Positions 1 to 9,065 of a DNA stretch of 64,000 nucleotides are shown piece after piece (within the stretch, counting starts at the first letter, position 1; each line of letters begins with the position of its first letter). Below the pieces are notes generated by a model. That model worked only from the letters and a program-made list of their open reading frames with translations, was not told the origin of the DNA and searched no databases. The DNA comes from Panorpa germanica (taxonomy: Eukaryota; Arthropoda; Insecta; Mecoptera; Panorpidae). Both the position numbers and the translations under genes were made by a program. The stretch spans positions 12,534,759-12,598,758 of the forward strand of contig OY783204.1 of NCBI GenBank assembly GCA_963678705.1, written 5' to 3'.

Positions 1-339
1 TATATAAGGAAGACCTCATATAAACACTACAAATATACGGAAGACAAAAGGTTGCTGCCCACTATCAAGTAAGTCGAATAACATTAACTATAAATAATAA
101 TAAAACACAAGAATTAGTTTATATAAATGCGTGTTTTAAATAATAATGAGAGTGTATTAATTGTTATAAGTGATTAAGTGAACAATATATGCGGTTTTCT
201 AGGAAATAGTGATTGATCGTTCATGAACATTCAATGGTAACAAACAAATGGTAAGTAAGTAGGCATAAGTATAAGTATGTATATGAGATATTTATAGAAA
301 TTCAGTGTGCCTTTGTTGATGTCCGGTAGCCAAGTGACT

Positions 340-1228
340 TTCAAGGAATTAGACCGGCAAAAACCTATAGGTACGTCTACTGCGCTATGGAGAACTATTT
401 TTATTGTCGAACATTATTTTACAAACCGATTACCGTTCCATGAAAAGGCAACTATCTAAAGGTTGTCCTTAGCGATCTGTAATGGGGCCTGAGCTCTGGA
501 ACATGGTATTCGACGAGAACTGTGTTTCTCACTCAAAAGGTTGTGTAGACATATGTTTTGCCAACGATAATGTGATCCTTATCGGTCCAAATAGTACAGA
601 AACCTAAGAAAGCCGTTCTCGACCTGCTATATATAAAATCTGTAGTTTCTTGAAGCTACAAAGCTACGAAACAAATACAGTAACAACGAATGATAAACTT
701 GTAACACACCTTGCGCGTGTCACAAGGACGAATTGAAGCTTAAACTCGGCAACTATTCTGACACTATACAAGGGGGCATTTATGCTAATAGTTGTGTATT
801 GTGCTTCTGCATGGTATTACAGGTTCAATCTTCCAGATCTTCCATGCAAAGAACTATGTTATTGACGATGACGCGTTGTTGCAGAACTGTATCTACAGAA
901 GTGGTGCAAGTGATATTGGGGACAATTCCTTTAGATTTAAAAATTACTCATGCACTTACTCAAGTACAAATTACGCTAGAACTGAAAAAATCAAGTTTTA
1001 ATGATTTAAAATTAATGCGACAAATTTCGAGGATTTAAAGTTAATGCGGCTGTAGGATAAAAGTCTGGAGACGATACCAAATATATTGCCAAAGAGATGA
1101 ATGCATATATGCATAAGCTCTGGCAAGACAGATGGGACTTAATACAAAAAGGAAGACCTACGTATTGGTTTACATGGACGTTAATATTGCGTTGCAACAC
1201 AAGTGGTTTCTATCTACTATGTGTGTGA
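340..1228 (+). pseudogene. R1-clade LINE reverse transcriptase fragment (m1)
   Basis: A decayed 3' half of an R1-like ORF2. Recognisable pieces in order are: a YFTNR-like segment, the RT palm motif written GCPQ-SVMGPELWN in better monomers, the catalytic box written FAND instead of Y/FADD, the block YKGAF...VVYCASAW, the block RTVSTEVVQVILGTIPLDL, and WQDRWDLIQKGRPTYW near the C-terminus. These blocks lie in at least three frames, so no single protein can be made. In this monomer the Gln codon of GCPQ is TAG, and a further TAA falls in the segment after FAND (about 605). The GAATGAAG site that ends the palm frame elsewhere reads GAATTGAAG. Confidence 0.85.
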
Positions 1229-1307
1229 TCGGCTCCTGCTACTTTAGGTAAAAAAAGTGATTAAAAGTGAGAAATTAATTATAGAGAAAAATTAAATAAA
1301 TTATATG

Positions 1308-1332
1308 AATACTTTTTCAAACGAAAAGTATT
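1308..1332. repeat. Short hairpin in satellite tail (one per monomer)
   Basis: AATACTTTT and AAAAGTATT form a perfect 9-bp stem around a 7-nt loop. The same site recurs in nearly every monomer. m3 and m19 change only the loop, while m20 loses part of the stem. No function can be assigned. Confidence 0.5.
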
Positions 1333-1925
1333 TAGGTTTGTTTTAAATTTGTGTTAATTTACCCTAAACAAAGTGTTTTTACAAAAGTTTGACAGTTGGA
1401 AACCAGTGTTAAAAACGAATTTTTCATTACGCGTACACGCGGTCTTATAAACATAACCTCAAATTTGTAACTTTGATGTTTGATATAAGACATTAATAAG
1501 TGCGATAGACAAAAAAAGTGATTATAATTAGGTTAGTGTTAGTGCTAAAACATCAAGTGGTTTAAAATTCAAGAAATCTGTAGAGATATATAAGGAAGAC
1601 CTCATATAAACACTACAAATATACGGAAGACAAAAGGTTGCCGCCCACTATCAAGTAAGTCGAATAACATTAACTATAAATAATATTAAAACACAAGAAT
1701 AAGTTTATATAAATGCGTGTTTTAAATAATAATGAGAGTGTATTAATTGTTATAAGTGATTAAGTGAACAATATATGCTGTTTTCTTGGAAATAGTGATT
1801 GATCGTTCATGAACATTCAATGGTAACAAACAAATGGTAAGTAAGTAGGCATAAGTACAAGTATGTATATGAGATATTTATAGAAATTCAGTGTGCCTTT
1901 GTTGACGTCCGGTGGCCAAGTGACC

Positions 1926-2814
1926 TTCAAAGAATTAGACCGGCAAAAACCTATAGGTACGTCTACTGTGCTATGGAGAACTATTTTCATTGTCGAACAT
2001 TATTTTACAAACCGATTACCGTTCCATAAAAAGGCAACTATCTAAAGGTTGTCCTCAGCGATCTGTAATGGGGCCTGAGCTCTGGAACATGGTATTCGAC
2101 GAGAACTGTGTTTCTCACTCGAAAGGTTGTGTAGACATATGTTTTGCCAACGATAATGTGATCCTTATCGGTGCAAATAGTACAGAAACCCTAGAAAGCC
2201 GTTCTCGACCTGCTATATATAAAATCTGTAGTTTCTTGAAGCTACAAAGCTACGAAACAAATACAGTAACAACGAATAATAAACTTGTAACACACCTTGC
2301 GCGTGTCACAAGGACGGAATGAAGCTTAAACTCAGCAACTATGCCGACACTCTACAAGAGGGCATTTATGCTAATAGTTGTGTATTGTGCTTCGGCATGG
2401 TATTACAGGATCAATCTTCCAGATCTTCCATGCAAAGAACTATGTTATTGACGATGACGCGTTGTTGCAGAACTGTATCTACAGAAGTGGTGCAAGTGAT
2501 ATTGGGGACAATTCCTTTAGATTTAAAAATCACTCATGCACTTACTCAAGTACAAATTACGCTAGAACTGAAAAAATCAAATTTTGATGATTTAAAATTA
2601 ATGCGACAAATTTCGAGAATTTAAAGTTAATGCGGCTGTAGGATAAAAGTCTGGAGACGATACTAAATATATTGCCAAAGAGATGAATGCATATATGCAT
2701 AAGCTCTGGCAAAACAGGTGGGACTTAATACAAATAGGAAGACCTACGTATTGGTTTACAAGGACGTTAATATTGCTTTGCAACACAAGTGGTTCCTATC
2801 TACTATGTGTGTGA
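1926..2814 (+). pseudogene. R1-clade LINE RT fragment (m2)
   Basis: The palm frame is open from 1990 to 2322 (110 codons) and contains GCPQRSVMGPELWN and FANDNVILIG. It ends at TGA where R1 relatives have a Trp codon (A-R-V-x-R-x-E-W). The region normally between the palm and that Trp is shortened: KLQSYETNTVTTN runs directly into KLVTHLARVTRTE, an internal deletion common to all monomers. The LYKGAF and RTVSTEVV blocks follow in other frames. Private variants (RSIKRQL, TLQEG) are shared only with m4. Confidence 0.85.
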
Positions 2815-3301
2815 TCGGCTCCTGCTACTTTAGGTGAAAAAAGTGATTAAAAGTGAGAAATTAATTATGCAAAAAAATTAAATAAATTATATGAATACTT
2901 TTTCAAGCGAAAAGTATTTAAGTTTGTTTTAAATTTGTGTTAATTTACCATAAACAAAGTGTTTTTACAAAAGTTTGACAGTTGGAAACCAGTGTTAAAA
3001 ACTAATTTTTCATTACGCGTACACGCGGTCTTATAAACATAACCTCAAATTTGTAACTTTGATGTTTGATATTAGACATTAATAAGTGCGATAGACAAAA
3101 AAAGTGATAATAATTAGCTAAGTGTTAGTGCTAAAACATCAAGTGGTTTAAAATTCAAGAAATCTGTAGAGATATATAAGGAAGACCTTATATAAACACT
3201 ACAAAAGGTTGCCGCCCACTATCAAGTAAGTCGAATAACATTAAATATAAATAATATTAAAACACAAGAATTAGTTTATATAAATGCGTGTATTAAATAA
3301 T

Positions 3302-3307
3302 AATGAG
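3302..3307. other. Target-site duplication AATGAG (copy 1, left)
   Basis: Direct 6-bp repeat of 17285-17290. The empty site AATAATGAGAGTG is seen in intact monomers. Confidence 0.93.
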
Positions 3308-3378
3308 AGTAGGGTAGGAGAGCCGGTTCTAGGACAGTTTGGAGTGGGGATGCATTTAGGTCACGATATGCAGAGAGG

Positions 3379-3457
3379 GCGTGGCTAGACAATGTTGGGG
3401 GTAATAGTGTGGTGAGGAGTGAGGTGGCGTGGCTAGGCAATGTTGGGGGTAATAGTG
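3379..3457 (+). repeat. Subterminal 48-bp direct repeats (copy 1 left end)
   Basis: GCGTGGCTAGACAATG... at 3379 and GCGTGGCTAGGCAATG... at 3427 repeat with a 48-bp period, each including TTGGGGGTAATAGTG. A second looser pair, GAGTGAGATAGCGATA and GAGTGAGATACCGATA, lies about 200 bp further in. The same arrangement occurs inverted at the right end (about 17135-17213). Confidence 0.8.
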
Positions 3458-5155
3458 GGGTAATATGAAAGAGTGAGATAGCGATAATAAGTATTACGTG
3501 TGTGTGTTAGTATTGGCGTAATTATTGCATTCTTCGTCAATTTCCGGAAACCAATAGTTTATGTTCGTGTCCTAGTAGAAGATGATGACGTCATTACAGC
3601 TTTTATCTGTTGGTACATTCTCTACAATACCCAAGGTTATGAGTGAGAAAGCAATAGTGGTAAAGAGTGAGATACCGATATTAATTCTTATGTTTGATTT
3701 GTTATTGGTTATAAGATTATAACGTTGTAGGTGTAAAAGTGTTAGTTATATGTTATAATGACGTTATATTACACATGGTGGGGTATAATATGAAAGGTTA
3801 TAGTATAATTTGTGATATATATTCTTAAGGATTGTTAAACATAGATTATAACAATAACTATTACAATAACAGTGTTAAATTATTTATAACAGTGTATTTA
3901 AAGCGCATTCCTTCGAATTCACCAGAAATTTGCAAACAGCACATGTGTGAGAAACTTTGGACACAAGCGCATTAGTTCGAATGTAACTTGAACGTAATGG
4001 GAACGTAACTCACCAGAAAAAAAAAACAATATTTTCCAAACGTAGACAAATTTTTTTTGTTATACATTTCATGTTTTAGTTAAATGTAGGGCCGGATTGG
4101 GTATTGTTGTATTAGATTATTTATTTAAGTATACTAAAAGTTATAATATACGTACATTATATCATTGATGATTCTCAAAGCATACAGTTATTTTTTTTAT
4201 GTGTTGTAATAATCATAAAGTCTTATAAGTCAGACAATGGTGTTGTTTTACATATATGAGGTTATAACACCACAGTAACTGTTAAAATAGTAGGAGGATA
4301 TTTTATTATACAAATTTATTAGGTAGCGGTTTGATCCATATGTATGAGGCTATATAGGTTGTGGATAATAGTAGAATCACAATTAGCTAAACCAAAAGCT
4401 CTAACTTAAGTTGAAACATACTTTTTAAAATAAAACTGCTCGAAGGGTCGGGGGCCCCGAGAATTTTATTTATTTGATGATAAGGGATGATAGAATTAAG
4501 AATTGATAGTCTGATGGTAAATATATTATAGTATTAAATAAGTAAAGTGCTACCCTGTTAAATTTTTATATTATAATTTATATATAAGTCTAAGAATATG
4601 ATTGTGTTACATTAAGTATTGTGCAGTTTGTTTATTAAATTGTCATGCAAAGTCTTGTTCTGAGTTAGTTCTTTTTAAATAACTTGTGTTTTTAAATAAT
4701 TTAGTGGCTATTTAGTGCTATTTTAAAAAAAAAAAAAAAAAATTTATCAATAATTTCAGTTTGGAAGTGGATAATTATGTTGTAAGTAAATTTTGTATAA
4801 GATTTTGTATGTTTACAATAAATTTAAAAGTAGTTTTCAAATATTTACAGGTGTCTATAGCAGTTTCAACCTAATCTTGAGTTTTTACCGTTTGAAACTT
4901 TTTAGACTTTCATACTTATGAGCAAACAGTTAGGTAAGTTAATTTTTAATACTTTTTAGATAATTTTAATTTAGTTATAATAATAATAACAGTTTTAAAT
5001 GTCAACAGAATATTGCTGTTTTGCCCCATCTCCCATTGCCAATAATTACTACCCTATAGATTGATATAACTTTGTAAGTTAATTTTTTATTGAATGTATT
5101 AAAACAACTTAATTTAGTAGTAACTGTTTATATTAATAATAATATAAGTTTTAAA

Positions 5156-5823
5156 ATGTCTTTATATAACAACAACTTTTTGTGTTGTGTATACCTGTAT
5201 TCAGATGACACTTATAAGTACACCTGTCCGAAAATAGCAGAATCTGGATTAGAGGTTAGTTTTTTTATTATATGTTTACCAATTAAAAAATTTAGTTATT
5301 TATATAATTTTATTTATAGTTATGCCTTTATCATAGAAAGCAGCGGGCAATTGAATGTAGTACATATCATCTTGTTAGTAATTTTTATAGATTTAAAATA
5401 TTAGGTGTATCAATCAGTAAAGTAGCAAAATTAGAGTTAAATTTAAGAAAAAAGTATGAGCTAAAATATAATATAATATCAGACGCACAACATGAGCATT
5501 TTAAAAATATATTAAGAGCATTAGTAACAGGATATTTTGATGATACATATAGTGCAAATACATTACATAAATTACGCTATTTGCAATACCATTTTATTAA
5601 TAAAGTTATAGATTTGAATTTGGTTAAAAACGTATGTTGGCTTGATAAGTTTAACCATACTTTTTATTCAAAATTAGAAAAATTAGGAACAATTAAAAAG
5701 TATGACTTAGAAGTAAAAGTCAAACTTAATAAATTTGATTATTTTAAAAATAAAAATGAAATAAGTTTTTCTGTTTCATTGAATTCATTAAAGGAAGAAG
5801 AAGAAGAAGAAAATTGGGATTGA
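5156..5823 (+). CDS. Two-exon gene in Polinton TIR, unknown function (200 aa)
   Basis: Exon 1 is 5156-5254 (33 codons from ATG, ending AESGLE) and exon 2 is 5320-5823 (167 codons plus TGA). They are separated by a 65-bp AT-rich intron with donor GAG|GTTAGT and acceptor TTTATAG|TTA, both phase 0. Splicing removes the in-frame TAG at about 5402 that ends the unspliced frame. The product is Lys/Leu-rich with a helical-looking middle and an acidic EEEEEENWD tail, with no membrane segment or recognised domain. Upstream GTAAGT donors and matching acceptors suggest leader exons (about 4760-4781, 4851-4933, 4993-5073, 5118 onward). An ATG at 4918 could splice in frame from 4933 to 5118. Intact here and in the right arm of copy 2. 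Function unknown. Confidence 0.6.
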
Positions 5824-5941
5824 TTTTTAAATTAGCGTTATATTTTATGTGCATCTGATATTACATATAATTTTTAGCTATCAGTTGTTTTAGAATCAAT
5901 ATTTTGTTTTAGTTTTAATAAATATATTATAATGTATATGA

Positions 5942-6340
5942 AAAATTTAGTACTAATTTTAAGTTAAGTTTAAGTTTAAGTTTTATATAAATTTATATCT
6001 GTTTTAGTTAAGTTAATTAAAATGTATATTTATATAACAATTGAAAAATAGCATATTTGTAAATAAATAATAATAATATTTAAACACAAACCATTGAGTT
6101 TTATTATTATAAGATTTAAAGATATGTATTAACTGATGGTATAAGTACTTTAGCACATGGACATTATAAAATTTAGTACTAATTTTAAGTTAAGTTTAAG
6201 TTTTGTATAAATTTATATCTGTTTTAGTTAAGATAATTAAAATGTATATTTATATAACAATTGAAAAATAGCATATTTGTAAATAAATAATAATATTTAA
6301 ACACAAACCATTGACTTTTATTATTATAAGATTTAATGTT
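5942..6340 (+). repeat. Partial tandem duplication inside the TIR (period about 225 bp)
   Basis: The stretch from AAAATTTAGTACTAATTTTAAG to CACAAACCATTGA at 5942-6117 recurs at 6168-6340. Between the copies lies a short piece (GATATGTATTAACTGATGG...) that is the reverse complement of the 3' end of the POLB tail at 8455-8510. A polymerase 3' end was therefore caught up in the duplication. The same occurs in all four arms. Confidence 0.75.
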
Positions 6341-6363
6341 TTAATACATCCATATAAAATAAG

Positions 6364-7673
6364 ATTGTATACGTTATATGTAGGTGCAGTACCCAAATCA
6401 ATTCATTAGTAAATGCAGGCATGTCAAAAAAAACCAATATTTTATTTCTTATTATCATACCAACGTAATGGGAATGTAACTTGGAATATTGGAATAGTGG
6501 TGTAGGTTAGGTTACACACCCGCAGAGCGAGATTTAGTTTAGAGCCCAAACCCAGGCCCGGATCGTAACTTGGGAATGTAATTTGAACGTAATTCAACAA
6601 TATATTGTTCAATTACGTTCCCATTACGTCCAAGTTACGTTCCCATTACGTTCCGGTCCTGGGTTTGGGCCCAAACCCAGGCCCGGAACGTAACTTGGGA
6701 ATGTAATTTAAACATAATTTGAACGTAATTCAACAATATATTGTTGAATTACGTTCAAATTATGTTCAAATTACATTCCCAAGTTACGTTCCGGGCCTGG
6801 GTTTGGGCTCTAAACTAAATCTCGCTCTGCGGGTGTGTAACCTAACCTACACCACTATTCCAATATTCCAAGTTACATTCCCATTACGTTGGTATGATAA
6901 TAAGAAATAAAATATTGGTTTTTTTTGACATGCCTGCATTCACTAATGAATTGATTTGGGTACTGCACCTACATATAACGTATATAATTGTCATCCACTT
7001 TATGTACGCATACTCATACATTAATATGTCTATGCATATATATTAGAGCTCTTATGACCAGTGTTAATCATATAAGAATTATATATAACAAAACATTACT
7101 AATAAAATATGTGTATCTTATTTTATATGGATGTATTAAAACATTAAATCTTATAATAATAAAAGTTTAAGTAACGTTCCCATTATGTTCAAGTTACGTT
7201 GAATTACGTTCCTATTACGTTCAAGTTACGTTTCGAGCCTGGGTTTGGGCTCTAAACTAAATCTCGCTCTGCGGGTGTGTAACCTAACCTACACCACTAT
7301 TCTAATATTCCAAGTTACATTCCCATTACGTTGGTATGATAATAAGAAATAAAATATTGGTTTTTTTTGACATGCCTGCATTCACTAATGAATTGATTTG
7401 GGTACTGCACCTACATATAACGTATACAATTGTTAACGTTACGTAACGTAACGTTACGTTCCGGGCCTGGGTTTGGGCTCTAAACTAAATCTCGCTCTGC
7501 TGCTGTGTAACCTAACCTACACCACTATTCCAATATTCCAAGTTACATTCCAATATTCCAAGTTACATTCCCATTACGTTGGTATGATAATAAGAAATAA
7601 AATATTGGTTTTTTTGACATGCCTGCATTCACTAATGAATTGATTTGTGTACTGCACCTACATATAACGTATA
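6364..7673. repeat. Palindrome-rich repeat modules, Polinton copy 1 interior
   Basis: No coding sequence. A module beginning GGCCTGGGTTTGGGCTC, running through TAACCTAACCTACACC and AACGTATACAATTG and ending in ATTAAATCTTATAATAA, occurs inverted at about 6340-6566 and direct from about 6795, 7225 (half) and 7460, with another direct copy at about 7945. Modules are joined by short AT/CG spacers made of a repeated TTACGTTCCCATTACGTTCA unit of about 22 bp. Confidence 0.8.
6669..6808. repeat. 140-bp near-perfect palindrome
   Basis: Centred on CAACAATATATTGTTG (6731-6746). The arms run out to GCCCAAACCC on the left and GGGTTTGGGC on the right with one visible mismatch. A second, less perfect palindrome centred at about 6603 lies directly to the left, so the whole region could extrude as a nested cruciform. 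Confidence 0.9.
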
Positions 7674-8454
7674 CAATTGTCATCCACTTTATGTACGCAT
7701 ACTCATTTATTAATATGTCTATGCATATATATTAGAGCTCTTATGACCAGTGTTAATCATATAAGAATTATATATAACAAAACATTACTAATAAAATATG
7801 TGTATCATATTTTATATGGATGTATTAAAACATTAAATCTTATAATAATAAAAGTTTAAGTTACGTTCCCATTATGTTCAAGTTACGTTGAATTACGTTC
7901 CCATTACGTTCAAGTTACGTTCCCATTACGTTCAAGTTACGTTCCGGGCCTGGGTTTGGGCTCTAAACTAAATCTCGCTCTGCGGGTGTATAACCTAACC
8001 TACACCACTATTCCAATATTCCAAGTTACATTCCCATTACGTTGGTATGATAATAAGAAACAAAATATTGGTTTTTTGACATGCCTGCATTCACTAATGA
8101 ATTGATTTGGGTACTGCACCTACATATAACGTATACAATTGTCATCCACATTATGTACGCATACTCATACATTATTATGTCTATGCATATATATTAGAGC
8201 TCTTATGACCAGTGTTAATCATATAAGAATTATATATAACAAAACATTACTAATAAAATATGTGTATCTTATTTTATATGGATGTATTAAAACAATAAAT
8301 CTTATAATAATAAAAGTCAATGGTTTGTGTTTAAATATTATTATTTATTTACAAATATGCTATTTTTCAATTGTTATATAAATATACATTTTAATTATCT
8401 TAACTAAAACAGATATAAATTTATACAAAACTTAAACTTAACTTAAAATTAGTA

Positions 8455-8791
8455 CTAAATTTTATAATGTCCATGTGCTAAAGTACTTATACCATCAGTT
8501 AATACATATCTTTTATTATCATTTCCACTAAGACCTACTTTACTTATCATTTTGAGTATAAATTGTATGCTTAATAGATTTAAAGGTATTCATTGTGATC
8601 AATAATATGTTATCCTGAGATAAACAATTTACATAATCTTTAATATTAAATTTGTTTACAATATTTTTCTTAATTCCTTTTGCTTTAGCTGTGCATGAAC
8701 CCTCAATATCAATTGCATACATTTTTTACCGAAACCCAACAAACTCCCAAATTATACTACCCGCGCATTCATCTTTCATTAAGCCTAATAC
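8455..8791 (-). pseudogene. POLB: Polinton DNA polymerase B, C-terminal tail A (copy 1, unit 1)
   Basis: Matches the C-terminal end of protein-primed family B polymerases of Polintons: GLMKDE, then KMYAIDIEG, then KAKGIKKN, then IKDYVNCL, ending HGHYKI and TAG at 8455-8457. The Ser expected before KMYAIDIEG is a TAA (8726-8728), so it cannot be read through. A 1-bp insertion (CATTTTGAG, near 8550) adds a frameshift. It is a different gene lineage from POLB B in the same unit, since the two overlap in family coordinates. Confidence 0.75.
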
Positions 8792-8799
8792 AACTAACT

Positions 8800-9002
8800 A
8801 ATCCAGTCACATATTTACTTAATGATTCTCTTGGCCAATCAATTGCAGGCGCGTTTTACGAACAAGAACTACAAAAACAAAATATCTAGATATATATCTA
8901 GTTGAGAAAGTTTTACAGAAAAAAGGAAAAAGAGTTTTTGTAAAGTGAATAGGTTTAGATAAATCTCATAACAGTTGGATAGATGCTAAAAATATTGTAT
9001 AA
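8800..9002 (+). pseudogene. INT: Polinton integrase C-terminal chromodomain fragment (copy 1, unit 1)
   Basis: Remnant of the C-terminus of a retrovirus-type integrase of Polintons: NPVTYLLND, then FYEQELQK, then the chromodomain-like VEKVLQKKGKRVFVK and NSWIDAKNIV with its natural stop. The Trp expected after RVFVK is TGA in every copy. This copy has also lost one A after CTACAAAAA, so its frame ends at 8889. It points toward, and abuts, polymerase pieces on the opposite strand. The catalytic DDE core is absent. Confidence 0.75.
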
Positions 9003-9065
9003 CATTTTAAATAAATAAAACTATTGGTTATTATAAATATTTTTGTTTGCTTAATAGAGTACACA

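Larger units (their letters stand above)
1..3307 (+). repeat. LINE-derived satellite array, block 1 (monomers m1, m2, start of m3)
   Basis: Head-to-tail 1586-bp monomers. Using the motif TATATAAGGAAGACC as monomer start, m1 is 1-1586, m2 is 1587-3172 and m3 begins at 3173 and is cut at 3307 by the Polinton. Each monomer has about 340 bp of AT-rich non-coding 5' DNA, an RT pseudogene of about 890 bp, and about 360 bp of AT-rich 3' DNA with a conserved ACGCGTACACGCGGTC patch. In m3 a 15-bp piece between CACTACAAA and AGGTTGC is missing, a change shared with m5. The array continues beyond the left window edge. Confidence 0.95.
3308..6363 (+). repeat. Long TIR, left arm of Polinton copy 1 (3056 bp)
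   Basis: Reverse complement of 14227-17284 with a few percent differences. The match starts at the terminal AGTAGGG and ends inside at CATCCATATAAAATAAG. From 3308 to about 4760 no coding sequence is seen. That stretch holds subterminal 48-bp repeats, a TGACGTCA palindrome (3586-3593), a GC-rich near-palindrome TCGGGGGCCCCGA (4448-4460) and a poly-A run (about 4725-4741). The arm gene follows. 5824-6363 is AT-rich non-coding DNA with a partial tandem duplication. Confidence 0.9.

Noticed and set aside
1012-1200. 62-codon minus-strand frame (MLQ...NLSH) repeated in most monomers
   Set aside because: It is antisense to the WQDRWDLIQKGRPTYW part of the RT remnant. It is conserved only because the DNA is, with no similarity or start context of its own.
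5090-5404. 104-codon unspliced frame in the TIR as a separate gene
   Set aside because: It reads through an intron with good splice sites. Splicing at 5254/5320 joins it to a much longer conserved frame.
6838-6852. TAACCTAACCTAC as insect telomere repeat (TTAGG)n
   Set aside because: Only two units occur per module, inside a longer unrelated repeat.
6719-6910. 63-codon frame across the palindrome, and the related minus-strand 92-codon frame at 23456-23734
   Set aside because: Both are translations of the palindrome and inverted module, and each is nearly the same peptide read from opposite strands.
6988-7170. Recurring 60-80-codon plus-strand frame (MSSTLCTHTH...) in the Polinton interior
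   Set aside because: It lies in the repeat module, starts at the CAATTG junction in a GTC/ATG-poor context, and its length varies with where the module is cut. No domain or splice support.
8690-8780. Functional link of the shared word CCGCGCATTC in the integrase region and the right TIR
   Set aside because: The match is 10-11 bp and the flanks are unrelated, so coincidence or a tiny conversion tract cannot be distinguished.
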